Positions 28,833 through 39,475 of a DNA stretch of 45,152 bases are shown here, piece by piece. The position numbers and the translations under genes were made by a program. The notes below the pieces were generated by a model that was not told the origin of the DNA, did not search any database, and saw only the letters and a program-made list of their open reading frames with translations. Numbering within the stretch: the first letter of the stretch is position 1; each line of letters starts with the position of its first letter. The stretch covers positions 1 through 45,152 of the forward strand of contig JAIVFJ010000412.1 in the NCBI GenBank assembly GCA_025765615.1. The letters run 5' to 3'. This DNA comes from Zopfochytrium polystomum (lineage: Eukaryota; Chytridiomycota; Chytridiomycetes; Chytridiales; Chytridiaceae).

Positions 28833-28930
28833 CTGGGGATTGAACCCAACACACCGCCATGATGGCCAAGGAGTACATCCTGTCACACACCAGGGAACTG
28901 CTACCCCCAGCTCTACATACAGTCAGGAAG
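28833..28930 (-). repeat. Possible tRNA-derived SINE fragment
   Basis: On the minus strand, GGGGGTAGCAGTTCCCTGG resembles an RNA polymerase III A box, and about 50 bases later GGGTTCAATCCCC matches a B box. The B box lies next to the right end of the Tc1 relic. No complete tRNA fold was established and no second clear copy is in the window (a GGGGATTGAA motif occurs near 26633 and 27105). Confidence 0.3.
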
Positions 28931-29690
28931 AAAAGGGCACAGTTAGAACAGTCAACAAGAAGTGGGGTGCAGCAGTTCAAATAGGAGAAGGTTGGAATCT
29001 CATGGGGCCATTTTTTTGGCAAACAGCCACCAGAGTGGAGTGGAGGGGTGGCGGAACTGGCAAGAAATGATTGGTGCAGATAAGAAGACAGTCACCACAG
29101 CTGAGATGCCTTGCTGAACGTTTGGAAGGCAGCTCTTGTTCTGCGAGGCTTGCTGATATGTGTAGCTCCAAATGGTGAGAGGGACATTGGGAGGACCGAG
29201 GAGGAGGGAGCAGGTCATACCATCACAATCTGGATGTGGCGTTCTGAAACTGAACTCATCTGTGGTGCTTGCAACGGCAAAGGTGTGAGCTGAATGCCAC
29301 AACAGCTTGCAACTTTTATTCAAATTCATCATCTCACAAGCCACAGTCGGGTAACTTCGGAAATTTATGAGAAATGGGGAGCTGGGCGTTTTGAGTGCCT
29401 GTGTCTTGGAGTATATCGTGGATCATCCAATGGCGATGTTGATATTGATTTGCTCTGCCCTGTCGTTTCGGTAGGTAATTTAAAAAAAGATTCCTCGCTA
29501 ACAGCTGGTGAATGAGGCGGGTGACGGATTTTTATCTTCAAGCTGAATGAAGGCCGGGAAGGCTACTGGTACCAGAGCTTTCAAAAACTTTCGTCCGCTC
29601 TATCCAATGCCATGCCAACTGCGTTCCCATGGGCTAGGCTGTGCGCATGGCCTTTTACGGAGCCCAGCCCATGACGCAAGACCTTCCTTG
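28931..29690. other. No recognised gene
   Basis: Between the repeat cluster and ankyrin gene B. The longest minus frame (29000-29344, 114 codons) has no known motif. The right part should contain the promoter of ankyrin gene B. Confidence 0.35.
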
Positions 29691-29789
29691 CAGTGAATTT
29701 TGATGCAGCTCGAAGGAGCCGAGCATCATGTTGTTTGTCTTCAATGTTCTGTTGGGTTATGCATCACTCAATCTGGCAATGCCAATGCG

Positions 29790-29819
29790 TCTCTCTGTCT
29801 GTCTGTCTGTCTGCATGCC

Positions 29820-29850
<31 letters not shown>

Positions 29851-29870
29851 GTGTGTGTCTGTGTCTGCTG
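29790..29870. repeat. GTCT microsatellite upstream of ankyrin gene B
   Basis: (GTCT)n with one GCAT interruption, ending in a GT-rich tail. An open frame reads through it as LSVCLSVC repeats in phase with ankyrin gene B, which suggests a false N-terminal extension. Confidence 0.85.
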
Positions 29871-29948
29871 TCATACGCATTGGCCGCCATCTTTTTTTGG
29901 CACAGCGAGCCTGCACAACAACTGAACGAACGAGACTGTTGTCCACGA

Positions 29949-31448
29949 ATGATGGCGACCCCAAGCTGCAACCACCCCCTGCCTCGATCGCCGGCACCGC
30001 CCCAAGAGCCGTCATCATCATCGACCATCCTCGCAACAGTCCCCCAGGGCGGCGGCCCGCCGCCGTCACGGCTCGACCTCCTCATCCAGACCCTGGTCGG
30101 CGTCGGAGCACTGGACGTCGAAGCCTTTGCAGCCCGCGAGGACGGTGGCGGACACAACAGCCAGGACGCCGTGCTGCAATGGCTGCTCCAGAACGCGGAC
30201 ACCAACGTCGACGCGATCCAGACGCTGACCAGCCGCCGCGAGTTTCCCCAGATCCACTCGCGCTCGGCGACGGCGGGCCTGTGCAGGGCGGCGAGCAGAG
30301 GCCTGCGGCATCTGGCCGAGTTCTTTGTCGGTTGCGGCGCCGACGTGAACGGGTTCAGAGCCACTCGGGGCCGGGGCGAGGCCGACAACGACCCAGTCGT
30401 CGCAGCCGTGTGGAGGGAATTGGGAATGGCTGTGCCCCTCATCCTCGCTTGCGTCGGCGGGCATCTGGGCGTCGTTGAGTTGCTCGTGGAGCGCTCCGCC
30501 TCGCTGGAGAGAAATCCGTTGTACTTTGCGGCTCAAAACGGGAGGACCGACGTTATCGAGTATCTTGTGATGAAAGGGGCGGACGTGAACGCAACGACGA
30601 GGAGAGACTTGACCCCCTTCTTCGCTGCTTGTAAAAACGGGCACACGGACGCCGCAAAGGTTCTCCTCCGGCTCGGTGCAAACCCTACGAATCTCGCTTA
30701 CAAAGACGCCGCCATCGCCGCGGCCACGAGCGGGTCGCTAGAAACGCTTCAATTTGTGTTTGAGCACGGCTCCCGCCTCGCAACTCTCGAGTGTGGCACG
30801 ACCGCTGCGGACAGCGAAGACGTAGACGAGGCGCTGAGCGCTGCGGGCGACCGGCTGGACGTCGTTCGCTGGCTCAGCAACTATGGGGACCACACTAAGC
30901 AGTGCCCCCGGATCCAGGAGTTGGCGTGCCCACTGTACGACGCCTGCTACATGGGTCGTGAAAGCGTCGTCGAGTTTCTCCTCGACGAAGGGTGGCAGAC
31001 CAGCGACTTGGATGTCTTGCTGCACGTGGCGGCGAGTATGGGCCACACCGAGGTCGTCAAGATGCTTTTGCATCGAAAATTCATGCACCAGTCATGCCGC
31101 GCCGCCGCCGACCACAACTGCGAGTGGTACAGCAACTGCCAATCGGAGGGCGTTGGGCTTATAGAAGCTGCAAAGCAAGGGCACGCACAGACGGTGCAAG
31201 CATTCCTGGACTTTGGAATCGACGTGGATAGCGGAGATGAGTATGAAAGGACTGCGTTGCATCGCGCGTGCGAGCTGGGGCGGCTTGACGTTGTAAAGGT
31301 GCTGCTGGAAGCGGGTGCGGATATGTATCTGCTGGGCATGGCGGACATGACGGCGATGGAAACCGCAGAGGCAGCCGGTCATCGTGATATTATAGAGGTC
31401 TTGGATCGCCGGCAAGCGTTGGAATACGGTTACCTGGAATCTTCCTAG
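29949..31448 (+). CDS. Ankyrin-repeat protein B, intact, single exon
   Basis: 499 residues from ATG 29949. The frame is open from 29700, but the extra 83 residues translate a GTCT microsatellite, so I prefer the later start, where similarity to protein A begins soon after (RLDLLIQTLVGVGA). Shared blocks: VLQWLLQNADTNVDAIQTL, TAGLCRAASRGLRHLAEF, NPLYFAAQNGRTDVIEYLVM, TPFFAACKNGHTDAAKVLL, CPLYDACYMGRESVVEFLLD, TALHRACELGRLDVVKVLLE, ADMTAMETAEAAGHRDIIEVL. About nine to ten ankyrin units fill residues 150-480. The Cys/His/Trp patch of protein A is kept (SCRAAADHNCEWY). It is soluble, with no other domain. Being open over 1.5 kb while nearby relatives are broken suggests selection. Confidence 0.9.
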   Translation: MMATPSCNHPLPRSPAPPQEPSSSSTILATVPQGGGPPPSRLDLLIQTLVGVGALDVEAFAAREDGGGHNSQDAVLQWLLQNADTNVDAIQTLTSRREFPQIHSRSATAGLCRAASRGLRHLAEFFVGCGADVNGFRATRGRGEADNDPVVAAVWRELGMAVPLILACVGGHLGVVELLVERSASLERNPLYFAAQNGRTDVIEYLVMKGADVNATTRRDLTPFFAACKNGHTDAAKVLLRLGANPTNLAYKDAAIAAATSGSLETLQFVFEHGSRLATLECGTTAADSEDVDEALSAAGDRLDVVRWLSNYGDHTKQCPRIQELACPLYDACYMGRESVVEFLLDEGWQTSDLDVLLHVAASMGHTEVVKMLLHRKFMHQSCRAAADHNCEWYSNCQSEGVGLIEAAKQGHAQTVQAFLDFGIDVDSGDEYERTALHRACELGRLDVVKVLLEAGADMYLLGMADMTAMETAEAAGHRDIIEVLDRRQALEYGYLESS

Positions 31449-31534
31449 TGGCAGAAGGAAATGCGCCGAAATTGACATAACCACGCGTCACCGAAGCCCT
31501 TTAGGCAAGAATCCACAAATAAGCTTGCGTGTGC

Positions 31535-31870
31535 TTAGAGAGGCCCATCTTTACTGTTCACTTCCTCCGCTGGCTGATGATGCACTTCAACCAGAAAAAT
31601 TATTTTGCCTGGCTTGCCCAGTCTGGTAGTTACTTTCCCACCGCAGACGGCACGAACGAGCAGACCTAACCCACGGCCGTCTGTCCATCTCTCTTCCACT
31701 CGAGCCCCACTCGAGATTGATTCCACAAGTTTTTCCATCGAAGAACAAAGCGCCGCCTTCATTCTCACCGGCAAACAGCTTTGCGGTTGTTTGCGAACCG
31801 AGAGCCTCATCCCAGAGCGAAGTGAGTGCTTAACCCGGATGGGCTCCGTGAACTTGCATAACAGAGACAT
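31535..31870 (-). CDS. Small hypothetical ORF
   Basis: 111 codons (MSLLCKFTEPIRVKHSLRSG..., ...RGLGLLVRAVCGGKVTTRLG...). Composition is protein-like and GRGLGLLVRAVCGGKV vaguely recalls the G-box of histidine-kinase-type ATPases, but the match is too weak to name. It lies between ankyrin gene B and an ankyrin relic. It could be an exon or remnant. Confidence 0.25.
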   Translation of the reverse strand: MSLLCKFTEPIRVKHSLRSGMRLSVRKQPQSCLPVRMKAALCSSMEKLVESISSGARVEERWTDGRGLGLLVRAVCGGKVTTRLGKPGKIIFLVEVHHQPAEEVNSKDGPL

Positions 31871-32141
31871 TTGCTGTCACGTGCCGAATCAAATTCGGAC
31901 GGACACGTCCTATTTTCCGGACCGGGCATGTCAGCGAAGCACAGGACGCGGAAGCTTCGACGGAGTCTCGATGCATCCGGGCGAATCACTCCGCTGGGAC
32001 GCGACGGCGAGGCAGCGGGACGCACCACGTTACACCGCGATCATGCAGATGCGATCGTGGAGGTGAATCCTGCCCCGCCGCCGGATTCATTCGGGGCGAC
32101 GGTAACAGCAGAGAGGGACGGGATGGCGTTGAAAGAGTAGA

Positions 32142-32492
32142 GTGATCGTCGAATTGCTGCTCGGGATTCAACCTCTGCTCAAAACTGCAGGGGATGGTGA
32201 GATGGCCGAGCACGTGAGATCCAGCACAGAATGCATTGCTCTTCTCTTCGCCGCAGCAAAGGGGCATGCGGACTTGGTGCAGAGTCTGCTTCACCACGGG
32301 GCTGATGGTGGATACTCGGAATGCGGCCGATTTGACAGCGTTGCACAAAGCTGCTGACATGGACAACTTGAAGTCGTTCGGGTCTTGTTGGAGGCGGGAG
32401 CGAAAACGGAAGTTGCGTGCCAGGAAGGTAATACTCCAATGTCTTTCGCTGTAGCGAGCGAGCACAGTTCTATTGTGGAGTTCTTGCTGGAG
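32142..32492 (+). pseudogene. Ankyrin-repeat gene relic 4
   Basis: Ankyrin helices appear in successive frames: ALLFAAAKGHADLVQSLLHHG (32230-32300), then after a shift DTRNAADLTALHKAADMDNL, then after another shift VLLEAGAKTEVACQEGNTP and SSIVEFLLE ending at TGA. The layout fits the C-terminal repeats of the family. There are at least two frameshifts, so it is inactive. Confidence 0.6.
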
Positions 32493-32683
32493 TGAGCGAG
32501 GCAGCGGATGTAACTTACGGATAAAAAAGAAAAGAAAAGGTCGCGGTTTGTTGCGAACGATGTATCAGTGAGGGCAGCAGCAACTCTCCGCTTTTTCGTG
32601 GGGCGAACCCTGCAACTGTCATTAAAATTGTGCTAAACATCTGGTTTTTTTTGTGATAAGGACCAGGAAACTAACCTGAAACG

Positions 32684-34856
32684 ATGGATTTCGACGAGAA
32701 GCCGACCACGACGGCGACGGCGGCGACCTCCACGACGAGGACAACGGCCGACCATGGCCTCGTCTTGCCCATTCCCGCTGCTGCTGTTGCTAGTGCTGCT
32801 AGTGCTGCTGCTGCCGCTGCCGGGCGTACCCGGCGCATCGGGGGCACCCTCGTTCTTGCCATAGTCGCGGCATCCCTCCTTGTCCTGATGCTCGGTGGCG
32901 CCGACCGAGCAGACCACAGCCTCACCCCCACCCCGGCAAATGGCGCTGTCTCGGCATCCAACCCCATCCTCGACTGGCTTCGCAAGCGCTTTCCCGGCTG
33001 GTTCCCGCCCCGCCACCCCGAGCCTTCTCCCAAGCCTGACCCGTTCGGGTGGAAAAAGTGCAACGAGGTCTTTTACTGCGGATCTATCCTGGTTCCCCTC
33101 GACCACTTGAACGCATCGGACAGTCGACGCATCTCGATAGCCGTCGTCAAGTTCCCGGCTCCGCTGAAGCCGAGGCTGGGGACCATCTTCATCAACCCCG
33201 GAGGTCCTGGAGGGTGAGTGTCTCGGCATCCATCGCGTCCTTTAGTCAGTCCCCACGATTTTTGACGCATGCATGGTTGACTGAATGACTCTTCTTAAAT
33301 GCTCACCGATTCGAATAATAAAGGTCTGGTGCCGACCTTGCAAAGGGTGCTGGCCCACTCATCTCCGCTCTTACTGGTGGCCACCACGACATTCTCGGCT
33401 TTGACCCGCGCGGCATCGGCGCCTCCAATTCCGTCATCTGCTACCCCTCTGCCTCGGCCCACGCGGCGGCCGACATCGCCGCTCAAACCTTTTCCTTCCC
33501 CGGCTTCCACGACAGCCCGATCTCGTTCCCCGCCTTTGGAGCCCTCAGCCAATCCGCGGCCGCCACCTGCGAAACCCACTCCCCGAACCTCCTCCCATAC
33601 ATCTCCACAGCGTACACGAACCGCGACATGGACCTCATGCGGTCGGCCCTCGGCGAGGCGAAGCTCAACTACTGGGGGTTCTCGTACGGCACGTTCCTCG
33701 GCATCTCGTACGTTAACCTGTTCCCGGACCGCGTCGGCTCGGTCATCCTCGACGGCGTGACGGACCCGACGACGTACACGGGAACGTCGGACGCGTGGAC
33801 GCGCACGTCGCTGACGGACACGGAGGCCGTCCTCGACGGCCTCGGGCGCGAGTGCGAGGCAGCCGCCGCCGCATCGCGCGGGTGCGCACTGGCAAAGCTG
33901 GTCTCGCCGTCGCGGCCGACGGTGGCGTCGCTGCTCCGCGGGGCGATGGACGACCTGGACGCGGCGCCCGTGGCGCTGTCGACGGGATCCGTCGTGCCGT
34001 TCCTGTCTGGGCTGCACGCGGCCTCGGCGGTGTTTGGCGCGCTGTACCGGCCGACGACGTGGCCGGCGCTCGCGGACGTGTTCTACGCGCTGCTGGACCC
34101 CGCCCAGCGCGACCCCCTGCCGCTCGCGCGGTTCCTGGGCGCGCAGGCCGAGGACGACGTCGGCGCGTACTGCCCGGTGACGGACGACGCCGGCCGGAAC
34201 GGGTTCCTGGCTGTCAAGTGCGCGGACGGGGTGCAGGACTCGACGGACGTGGCGCGGTGGGAGAAGGAGGCGAAGCGCGCCGAGACGGAGTATTCGCCGC
34301 TCATTGGGCGGCCGTGGTCGTTGATGACGCGGCCGTGCTCGTTCTGGCCGAGGCCGGCTGAAAGGTTTGCCGGCCCCTGGAACCACACGCTGAGCAACAA
34401 GGTGAGAATGAGTTTTTGTTTGCTGGTTCGCTTCCTCCATGCTCCCCGCTGCCTTTCTTTCTGAAAGCTTCCCTGTTTTGAAAAAAAAAAAAAAAATTCA
34501 CCCATCAGGTTCTTCTCATCGGCAACACGCTCGACCCCGTGACCCCTTTGGCCTCCGCCAAAGTTGCCGCATCACTCATGACGGACGCCAACAACGTCCT
34601 CCTCACCCAGAAAAGCTACGGCCACTGCAGCATCGCACAGATCTCGACGTGCACCGTGAAAGCGATCCAGAGCTACTTTATCCACGGCACGCTGCCGGAG
34701 CCCGGGACCGTGTGCGAGGCGGACAAGTCGCCGTTCGCCGTCGAGGAGGAGGAGGAGGGTTTGGCGGGCGAGGCCGGGGTGCTCAGTGCGGAACAGCGCG
34801 CGCGGGTCGAGGAGGTTGCGGCGATGGTCGCGAAGGCGAACAGAGTCTGGAAGTGA
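32684..34856 (+). CDS. S33-type alpha/beta-hydrolase peptidase with N-terminal membrane anchor
   Basis: Exons 32684-33213, 33324-34401 and 34509-34856 join in phase. An Ala/Thr-rich N-terminus precedes one hydrophobic segment (IGGTLVLAIVAASLLVLMLG), suggesting a type II anchor or uncleaved signal. The fold shows the oxyanion loop NPGGPGGSGADL, split by intron 1, HDILGFDPRGIGAS, the nucleophile elbow GFSYG (Ser codon 33682), then after intron 2 IGNTLDPVTP (acid Asp codon 34533) and SYGHCSI (His codon 34623). This order and the C-terminal TAP-like part fit the tripeptidyl-aminopeptidase group of family S33, which removes short peptides or prolyl residues from N-termini. The C-terminus has a Glu-rich patch. 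All catalytic residues are present. Substrate unknown. Confidence 0.88.
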
Positions 34857-36102
34857 TGGCGCAGTAAGAGGCACTGTGCAGAATTGTTTTTTTTCTTCCC
34901 CTGGTTTTGGACCCCGAATGATTTGGTAGTGTTCATTCATTCGATAGCTCGTTGCTTCGTTTGTTTACTCTGGCTCATCTCTCCAAGCGCTTCCGTTCTG
35001 TGCGGACTGCGCGCACTTGTTTTTTTTCAGTTTCTTCATTGTCTGTTCATTCGGTGCCTACGACTTTTTCGCTTCCCCAACCAACCAAAACAGACTCTTC
35101 AGTGGCCCAAAATCTAGCAAACGCGTTGACTCTGAGCGCCGAAAGAGTCACGTTGTGGTTGGTCGTAGGTGGAACACAAAGTTAAAGTTGTTCCTCCCCT
35201 CGAAGTCACTCACGCTTTGACATGCCGTGCGATGGATGCGCGACAGATTTTAACAAGCGATGCTGAAACACCTTGCTCACAATGGCGTCAAAAAAAAAAA
35301 GAAAAAAAAAAAAAAAAAAGGTTGGCCTGTGCGCGACGGGTTCCAGTTTGTTCCAACAACGGCGACCGGATTCTTCAACCGAAAACGCCAATGCGAGAAA
35401 AAAAAAATGCGGGAAAAGCCGTGCCAGTCAAATTTGTCGTCGTGATGGAGGGATGCCGCCCTGACCAACAGAGCCTCTACCGAGAGAAAACTGCGGTCCT
35501 GCGGCTGTGTGTAAGGGGGAGCAGCAGGGGGTGCTTGAACGTAGAACAGCACTAATTGGTGGCACCGTATATAACCGTGACCAGCGTGAAGGATGACACG
35601 GAAAACTAGGGTGGAACCTTTGTTTTTATTTTTTCTTTATTACTTCTTCTTTGCATGCAGAAACGAGAGTCCGTACTTTAGTCGATTGGATTGAAGGGGC
35701 TATTAAGTCAATGGTGCGATCTGCGATTTTCCAGACGAGCTGCAGGTTCCCTACTATAAGTTGTGCATTCAACCTTTAGATTTCCAAAAAGAAAGCCCTT
35801 CAGCGGGAGGATAATCTCCAAAGAAAAAGAAAAAAAAAAAAATGAACCGCAGGTGGATTGAAGTCATTCGGTCTTTATTCTTTTTTTTTAACTGCAGTTC
35901 CTTTCTCCTGTACAACAGTGGAACGCATCACTGAAAAAATGAGGCTAAATTGACATGACGGGTAGGACCTTGCGGCGCGACTAAGGGAGGCAAAGGCGAA
36001 CAAAAAAAAAAAAAAAAAAAAAAAAAAAAACATAAGAAGAAATACAATCGACGAGAGACGGAAGCCAACTGAGCACTACAAAAAAAATCATATGTGCGTA
36101 CT
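34857..36102. other. Intergenic, homopolymer-rich
   Basis: No gene seen. Poly-A runs at about 35289-35320, 35828-35841 and 36002-36030, and T-runs at 34887 and 35881. The open frames are Phe- or Lys-rich translations of these runs. Both flanking genes (peptidase, plus; membrane protein, minus) end here, so this holds two 3' untranslated regions. Confidence 0.5.
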
Positions 36103-36119
36103 TTAACTTTTGTCCCTCG

Positions 36120-36894
36120 TCACGAGCGCACGTCGAGCGGGTAGTCCCCGAGTCGCTGAGCGTTCTTCAGCCGTTTCTGGATGTTCTGCCTGCGGACCAG
36201 CAGGAGCGCCGCGACGGCGACCGCGACGAGGGCCGCGATGACGATGCCCGCGACGGCGCCGCTCGAGAGAGCGGAAGAAGAGGAGGAAGAGGCGGGCGCG
36301 GTGTGCTCGACGGCGTGTATGAGGACCTCGTACACGTCGATCTGGCAGAGGTACGAACCGTTTCCTGCGGCGCGCGGTAGCGGCTTGTCCCACTGGATGC
36401 GCAGCTCCTTCATGCCGTAGCTGCTGTAGTTCGCCACGGGCGGGTCAAAGTCGAGGAGCTCGAGCTCGTCGGAGGTGTCGCTGGAGTGGACTTTCGGGTT
36501 GGAGTACGTCGAGCGCGAGTAGACGATTTGGGTGAGGGGATCGCCGGTGGTGAGCGACACGTAGACGGACGGAAACTCGAACAGGCCGGGTTGCGTGCCT
36601 TTTTTCGGTTGGGAGGGGGTTTAAACTGGCGGTCTCCAGACGCACGAAAGGGTAGGAAAGATTTACCATCCAGTTTTGTGGACGAGCTGTAGTCAATGGA
36701 GATCTGCGGATAGGAAATCAATGCGCCGTCGCCACCTTTTGCACGAAGGAAACGAAGGGAAGGGGGTGCTTACATTCCTCAGCTCGAAAATGCGATTGTC
36801 CGGGAATCGGAACAGGAGCCATTCGCGGCCGCAGCTGGCGTCTGCGCCGTTGACGTAGGCTGGGCGATGCATTGGGCGATGAGTGTGAGTGTGT

Positions 36895-36925
<31 letters not shown>

Positions 36926-37205
36926 GTGTGTGTGTGTGTGTGTGTGAGAGCATGCATGACATTCATGGCATTCAGATCCACCCACTGGGAGCGGACATCC
37001 AGTGCGCCGAGTCAGAGCCCGTGAAGCCGCCGGTTGAGTTCTGGGCGCTTGCGACGTTTGCGGGATCGCTGGAGGCGGCGCTGCTGCTGGCGGTGATGGT
37101 GGAGAGCGGCGCGAGCGAGACTTGTGGCAGGCTGTCGAACGCCGACGGCGAGGTCGTAGGCGGCAGCGCGTGGACGGGAGGGTTGGTGGTGGTGGTGGTG
37201 GACAT
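36120..37205 (-). CDS. Single-pass membrane protein with extracellular-type domain, four exons
   Basis: Minus-strand exons 37205-36986, 36859-36774, 36703-36667 and 36598-36120 give 273 residues in consistent phase. N-terminal 60 residues are Thr/Ser/Pro-rich. A globular part follows (HWMSAPTYVNGADASCGREW, LLFRFPDNRIFELRN, ISIDYSSSTKLDGTQPGLF, FPSVYVSLTTGDP, KELRIQWDKPLP, GNGSYLCQIDVYEVLIH), then a Ser-rich stalk, a membrane segment (AVAGIVIAALVAVAVAALLLV) and a short basic tail (RRQNIQKRLKNAQRLGDYP). Two Cys may pair in the globular part. I do not recognise the fold, and no signal peptide is visible, so the true start may be upstream. The general plan is shared with the protein at 6289-7940. 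Intron 1 contains a GA/GT microsatellite. Confidence 0.7.
36890..36945. repeat. GT/GA microsatellite in intron
   Basis: Mixed (GT)n(GA)n(GT)n run inside the first intron of the minus-strand membrane-protein gene. Confidence 0.85.
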
Positions 37206-37249
37206 GCTGGAAAGGGGGTGTGGTGGTGTCTTGCCCCCTGGGTCAATTA

Positions 37250-39240
37250 CATTACAATATTAATAATAAAGAGGCCGTTTCAAGCAGAAAAACGGCGTGT
37301 TGTTCCTCCGAGCGCTGTTCCCACAGACCTGGACGAAAATGTTTGTTTCCTCCATCAAGTTTTCAGCCAATCAAATCTTTTTTTCCCCAGTAAAGATTTC
37401 CGCCTTTTCCGCTTGAAACGACCTCTTTAGTAAAACGAAGCCACCCGCTGAAATGGATGATGATGACGATGATGATTGATGGTGACGGCGGCTGCGATGA
37501 CCGGACGAGCCCCACAGCCTCCAGTAGGCGGCGGAATTGTGTGTGCGTGCGTGCACGTCCGCCACAAACCGGGCGTCTCGGTTGCAATTGATTCATTGCC
37601 TTAATTGCCTTGCGTACGTTGCGTGGGTTTCAAAAAGGAGAGCGGCCAGCTGCCCCGCCAGAGCGGGGAGGGAGGGGGGAGCGGAATGCTCGGAGTAGAA
37701 GCAGCGCTTCGCCACTTATCCCCATACCTTCAAGTTGCCGCGAGCACGGGACCAACACAAAGAAAAAACCGTGTTCTTTTCTCCTCTCGCGTGTGAGACT
37801 ACACCGAGGTCTCAGTGATAAAGTCTAGGATTTTATTCGCAAAAACAAGCGTACCTGTCATAAAACCGCAAGGATCGGGACCCCTATTATTGCTCCCGGT
37901 TCTTTAGTTTCCAAGGCGTTATCAAAGTGTATTTGCGGCTAACCCATCTTTATTATTGGGTCTGCTTTTACTACTTTCGTCTTAACAGTTTCCGTTGCAC
38001 CAGGGTTTTCTCAACATATTTTCTTTTTCGGTGACTAACGGAGACTGCCCGACTGCCTAGGGATGGGGTGCCTGACAGGCTGTACCCCAAGCCCGCCTAA
38101 TTTATTATTTATTTTTGGCACTTGTACATACATGCATAGGGTTGGGGGGGACTTAGAGCATTTGTGGTGGATGCTCCAAGTCAGGGGGGTTGACTTGTCA
38201 ATTTTCTCTCTCTCTGTTTTTGGGCCATTTCTCTTTTTCCTTTTTTCTTCAATCTGATTTCTGTCCATTGGCACCAATACAGAGTCCCTTCAAATCCATC
38301 TGGCTTGCAAAGGTGAGGGTCGTGAGAGATGGTACACACCCGGGTGTGTACATGGTCCCTTCGTGGGGCTCCTCTTAAGGGGCCGTGGGTGGGGAATGCA
38401 GCTGGCCCCACCAGCGACTGTGTGACATTGCCGGCTCTGTGTTGGAGTGAGGATCCCTGGCGCTTGCCCGCCGCGACGACAGGTGGTGGTGGTGGTGGCG
38501 ACGACGGCGTCGTTGTCCCCCACCTTCCCGTCCCCGCAAGGGTGTTGGTGGCTGCGCCCAGTGCAGCCCCCGACGCCTGAGAGTTCGATCTACAAGCGCC
38601 TGCCTCGGTCCTATTGCTGTGAGGGCGAGATGTGTGAGTACGAGTGCGATGCGATAAAGCCCGTTGGTCGAGTGATCGTGCCGATGCAGCCCGGCGGGGT
38701 GCGTGTACGATTGCAGGTGTTTCCGCGTGCGAGTTCCCTGCTGGCGACCTTCCGACCCCTACATAGTCGACTCCCTTCTCTCTCTCCCCCCCGTCACTGG
38801 CGACAACGAGGGCTCCCGCAGCACTGTCCGCGACGAGGGGCGCTAGGTCGCGCCCTGTCCGTCCCGTCGCTATTAACCGCTCCTGTTGTATTTGAGATTA
38901 GGTTCCTGAGATAAAAACCCCCGTTTCCCTCTTCTCTCTCTTTATTCTGCGGTTGTGTTGCGCCCTCGGGAGTGCCCTTCCGTTTCCCCTCGCATCGGCC
39001 CGCGGCCCTGCGAGAAATCGGTGCTCTGGCACCGATCCTTCAGAGGATTGTCCCTCTGAATGTTCATTCTTTGTGTTTGAGACCCCTGTTAGACAGATCA
39101 GTAGGGATACTTCGTGGACTAGGCAAGTAGTAGGGTTGAAACACCCCCTAGACAACAGCCCAATAAAGTTAGTTTTAGCCTATTATTTGCTTTCCCTCAC
39201 TCTAGGGCCCAGATCCCAGGGTCAAAGGAGTGAGTATAGT
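37250..39240. other. Long interval without convincing gene; possible LTR or promoter-like block
   Basis: No recognised coding region in about 2 kb. At 38336-38350 there is a palindrome CACACCCGGGTGTG. Near 38909 GATAAAAACC is TATA-like, followed by a pyrimidine-rich leader, as in LTR or promoter regions, but I found no matching direct repeat to prove an LTR. Short GC-rich frames at 38447-38914 carry no motif. Confidence 0.35.
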
Positions 39241-39244
39241 CTCA

Positions 39245-39468
39245 CACTCCTATATTATCTGCTTGAGCAGAGGAGGAGGAAAACTGTGAACACCAGGTTT
39301 CTGTTCCACTTAATACTTGGAGTATTTGTCATCAGCGCAAGCCAGCGCCCAGGTCTGCATTGGCAGTGGCTCGCTCTCCCATGGGCATTGTGAGAACGAT
39401 AAATGACAGTCACAATAGATTTGGGTCTGTCTTGTGCCTCTTGCTGCTAACCAGTCAGTTCTGCCTAA
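39245..39468 (+). repeat. LTR-like repeat, copy C
   Basis: Matches copy A (26760-27067) from TATTATCTGCTTGAGCAG to the terminal GCCTAACA with few differences; its left part is missing. It lies about 12 kb from copies A and B in the same orientation. Confidence 0.65.
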
Positions 39469-39475
39469 CAAAAAA

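Noticed and set aside
29700..29948. 83-residue N-terminal extension of ankyrin protein B
   Set aside because: It translates a GTCT microsatellite and has no counterpart in protein A; the ATG at 29949 is the better start.
31605..32066. 153-codon plus ORF
   Set aside because: No motif, overlaps an equally plausible minus ORF, and composition looks random.
33295..34440. Long antisense ORF (381 codons)
   Set aside because: It is the Arg/Pro-rich reverse complement of the S33 peptidase exon 2, a common artefact of GC-rich coding DNA.
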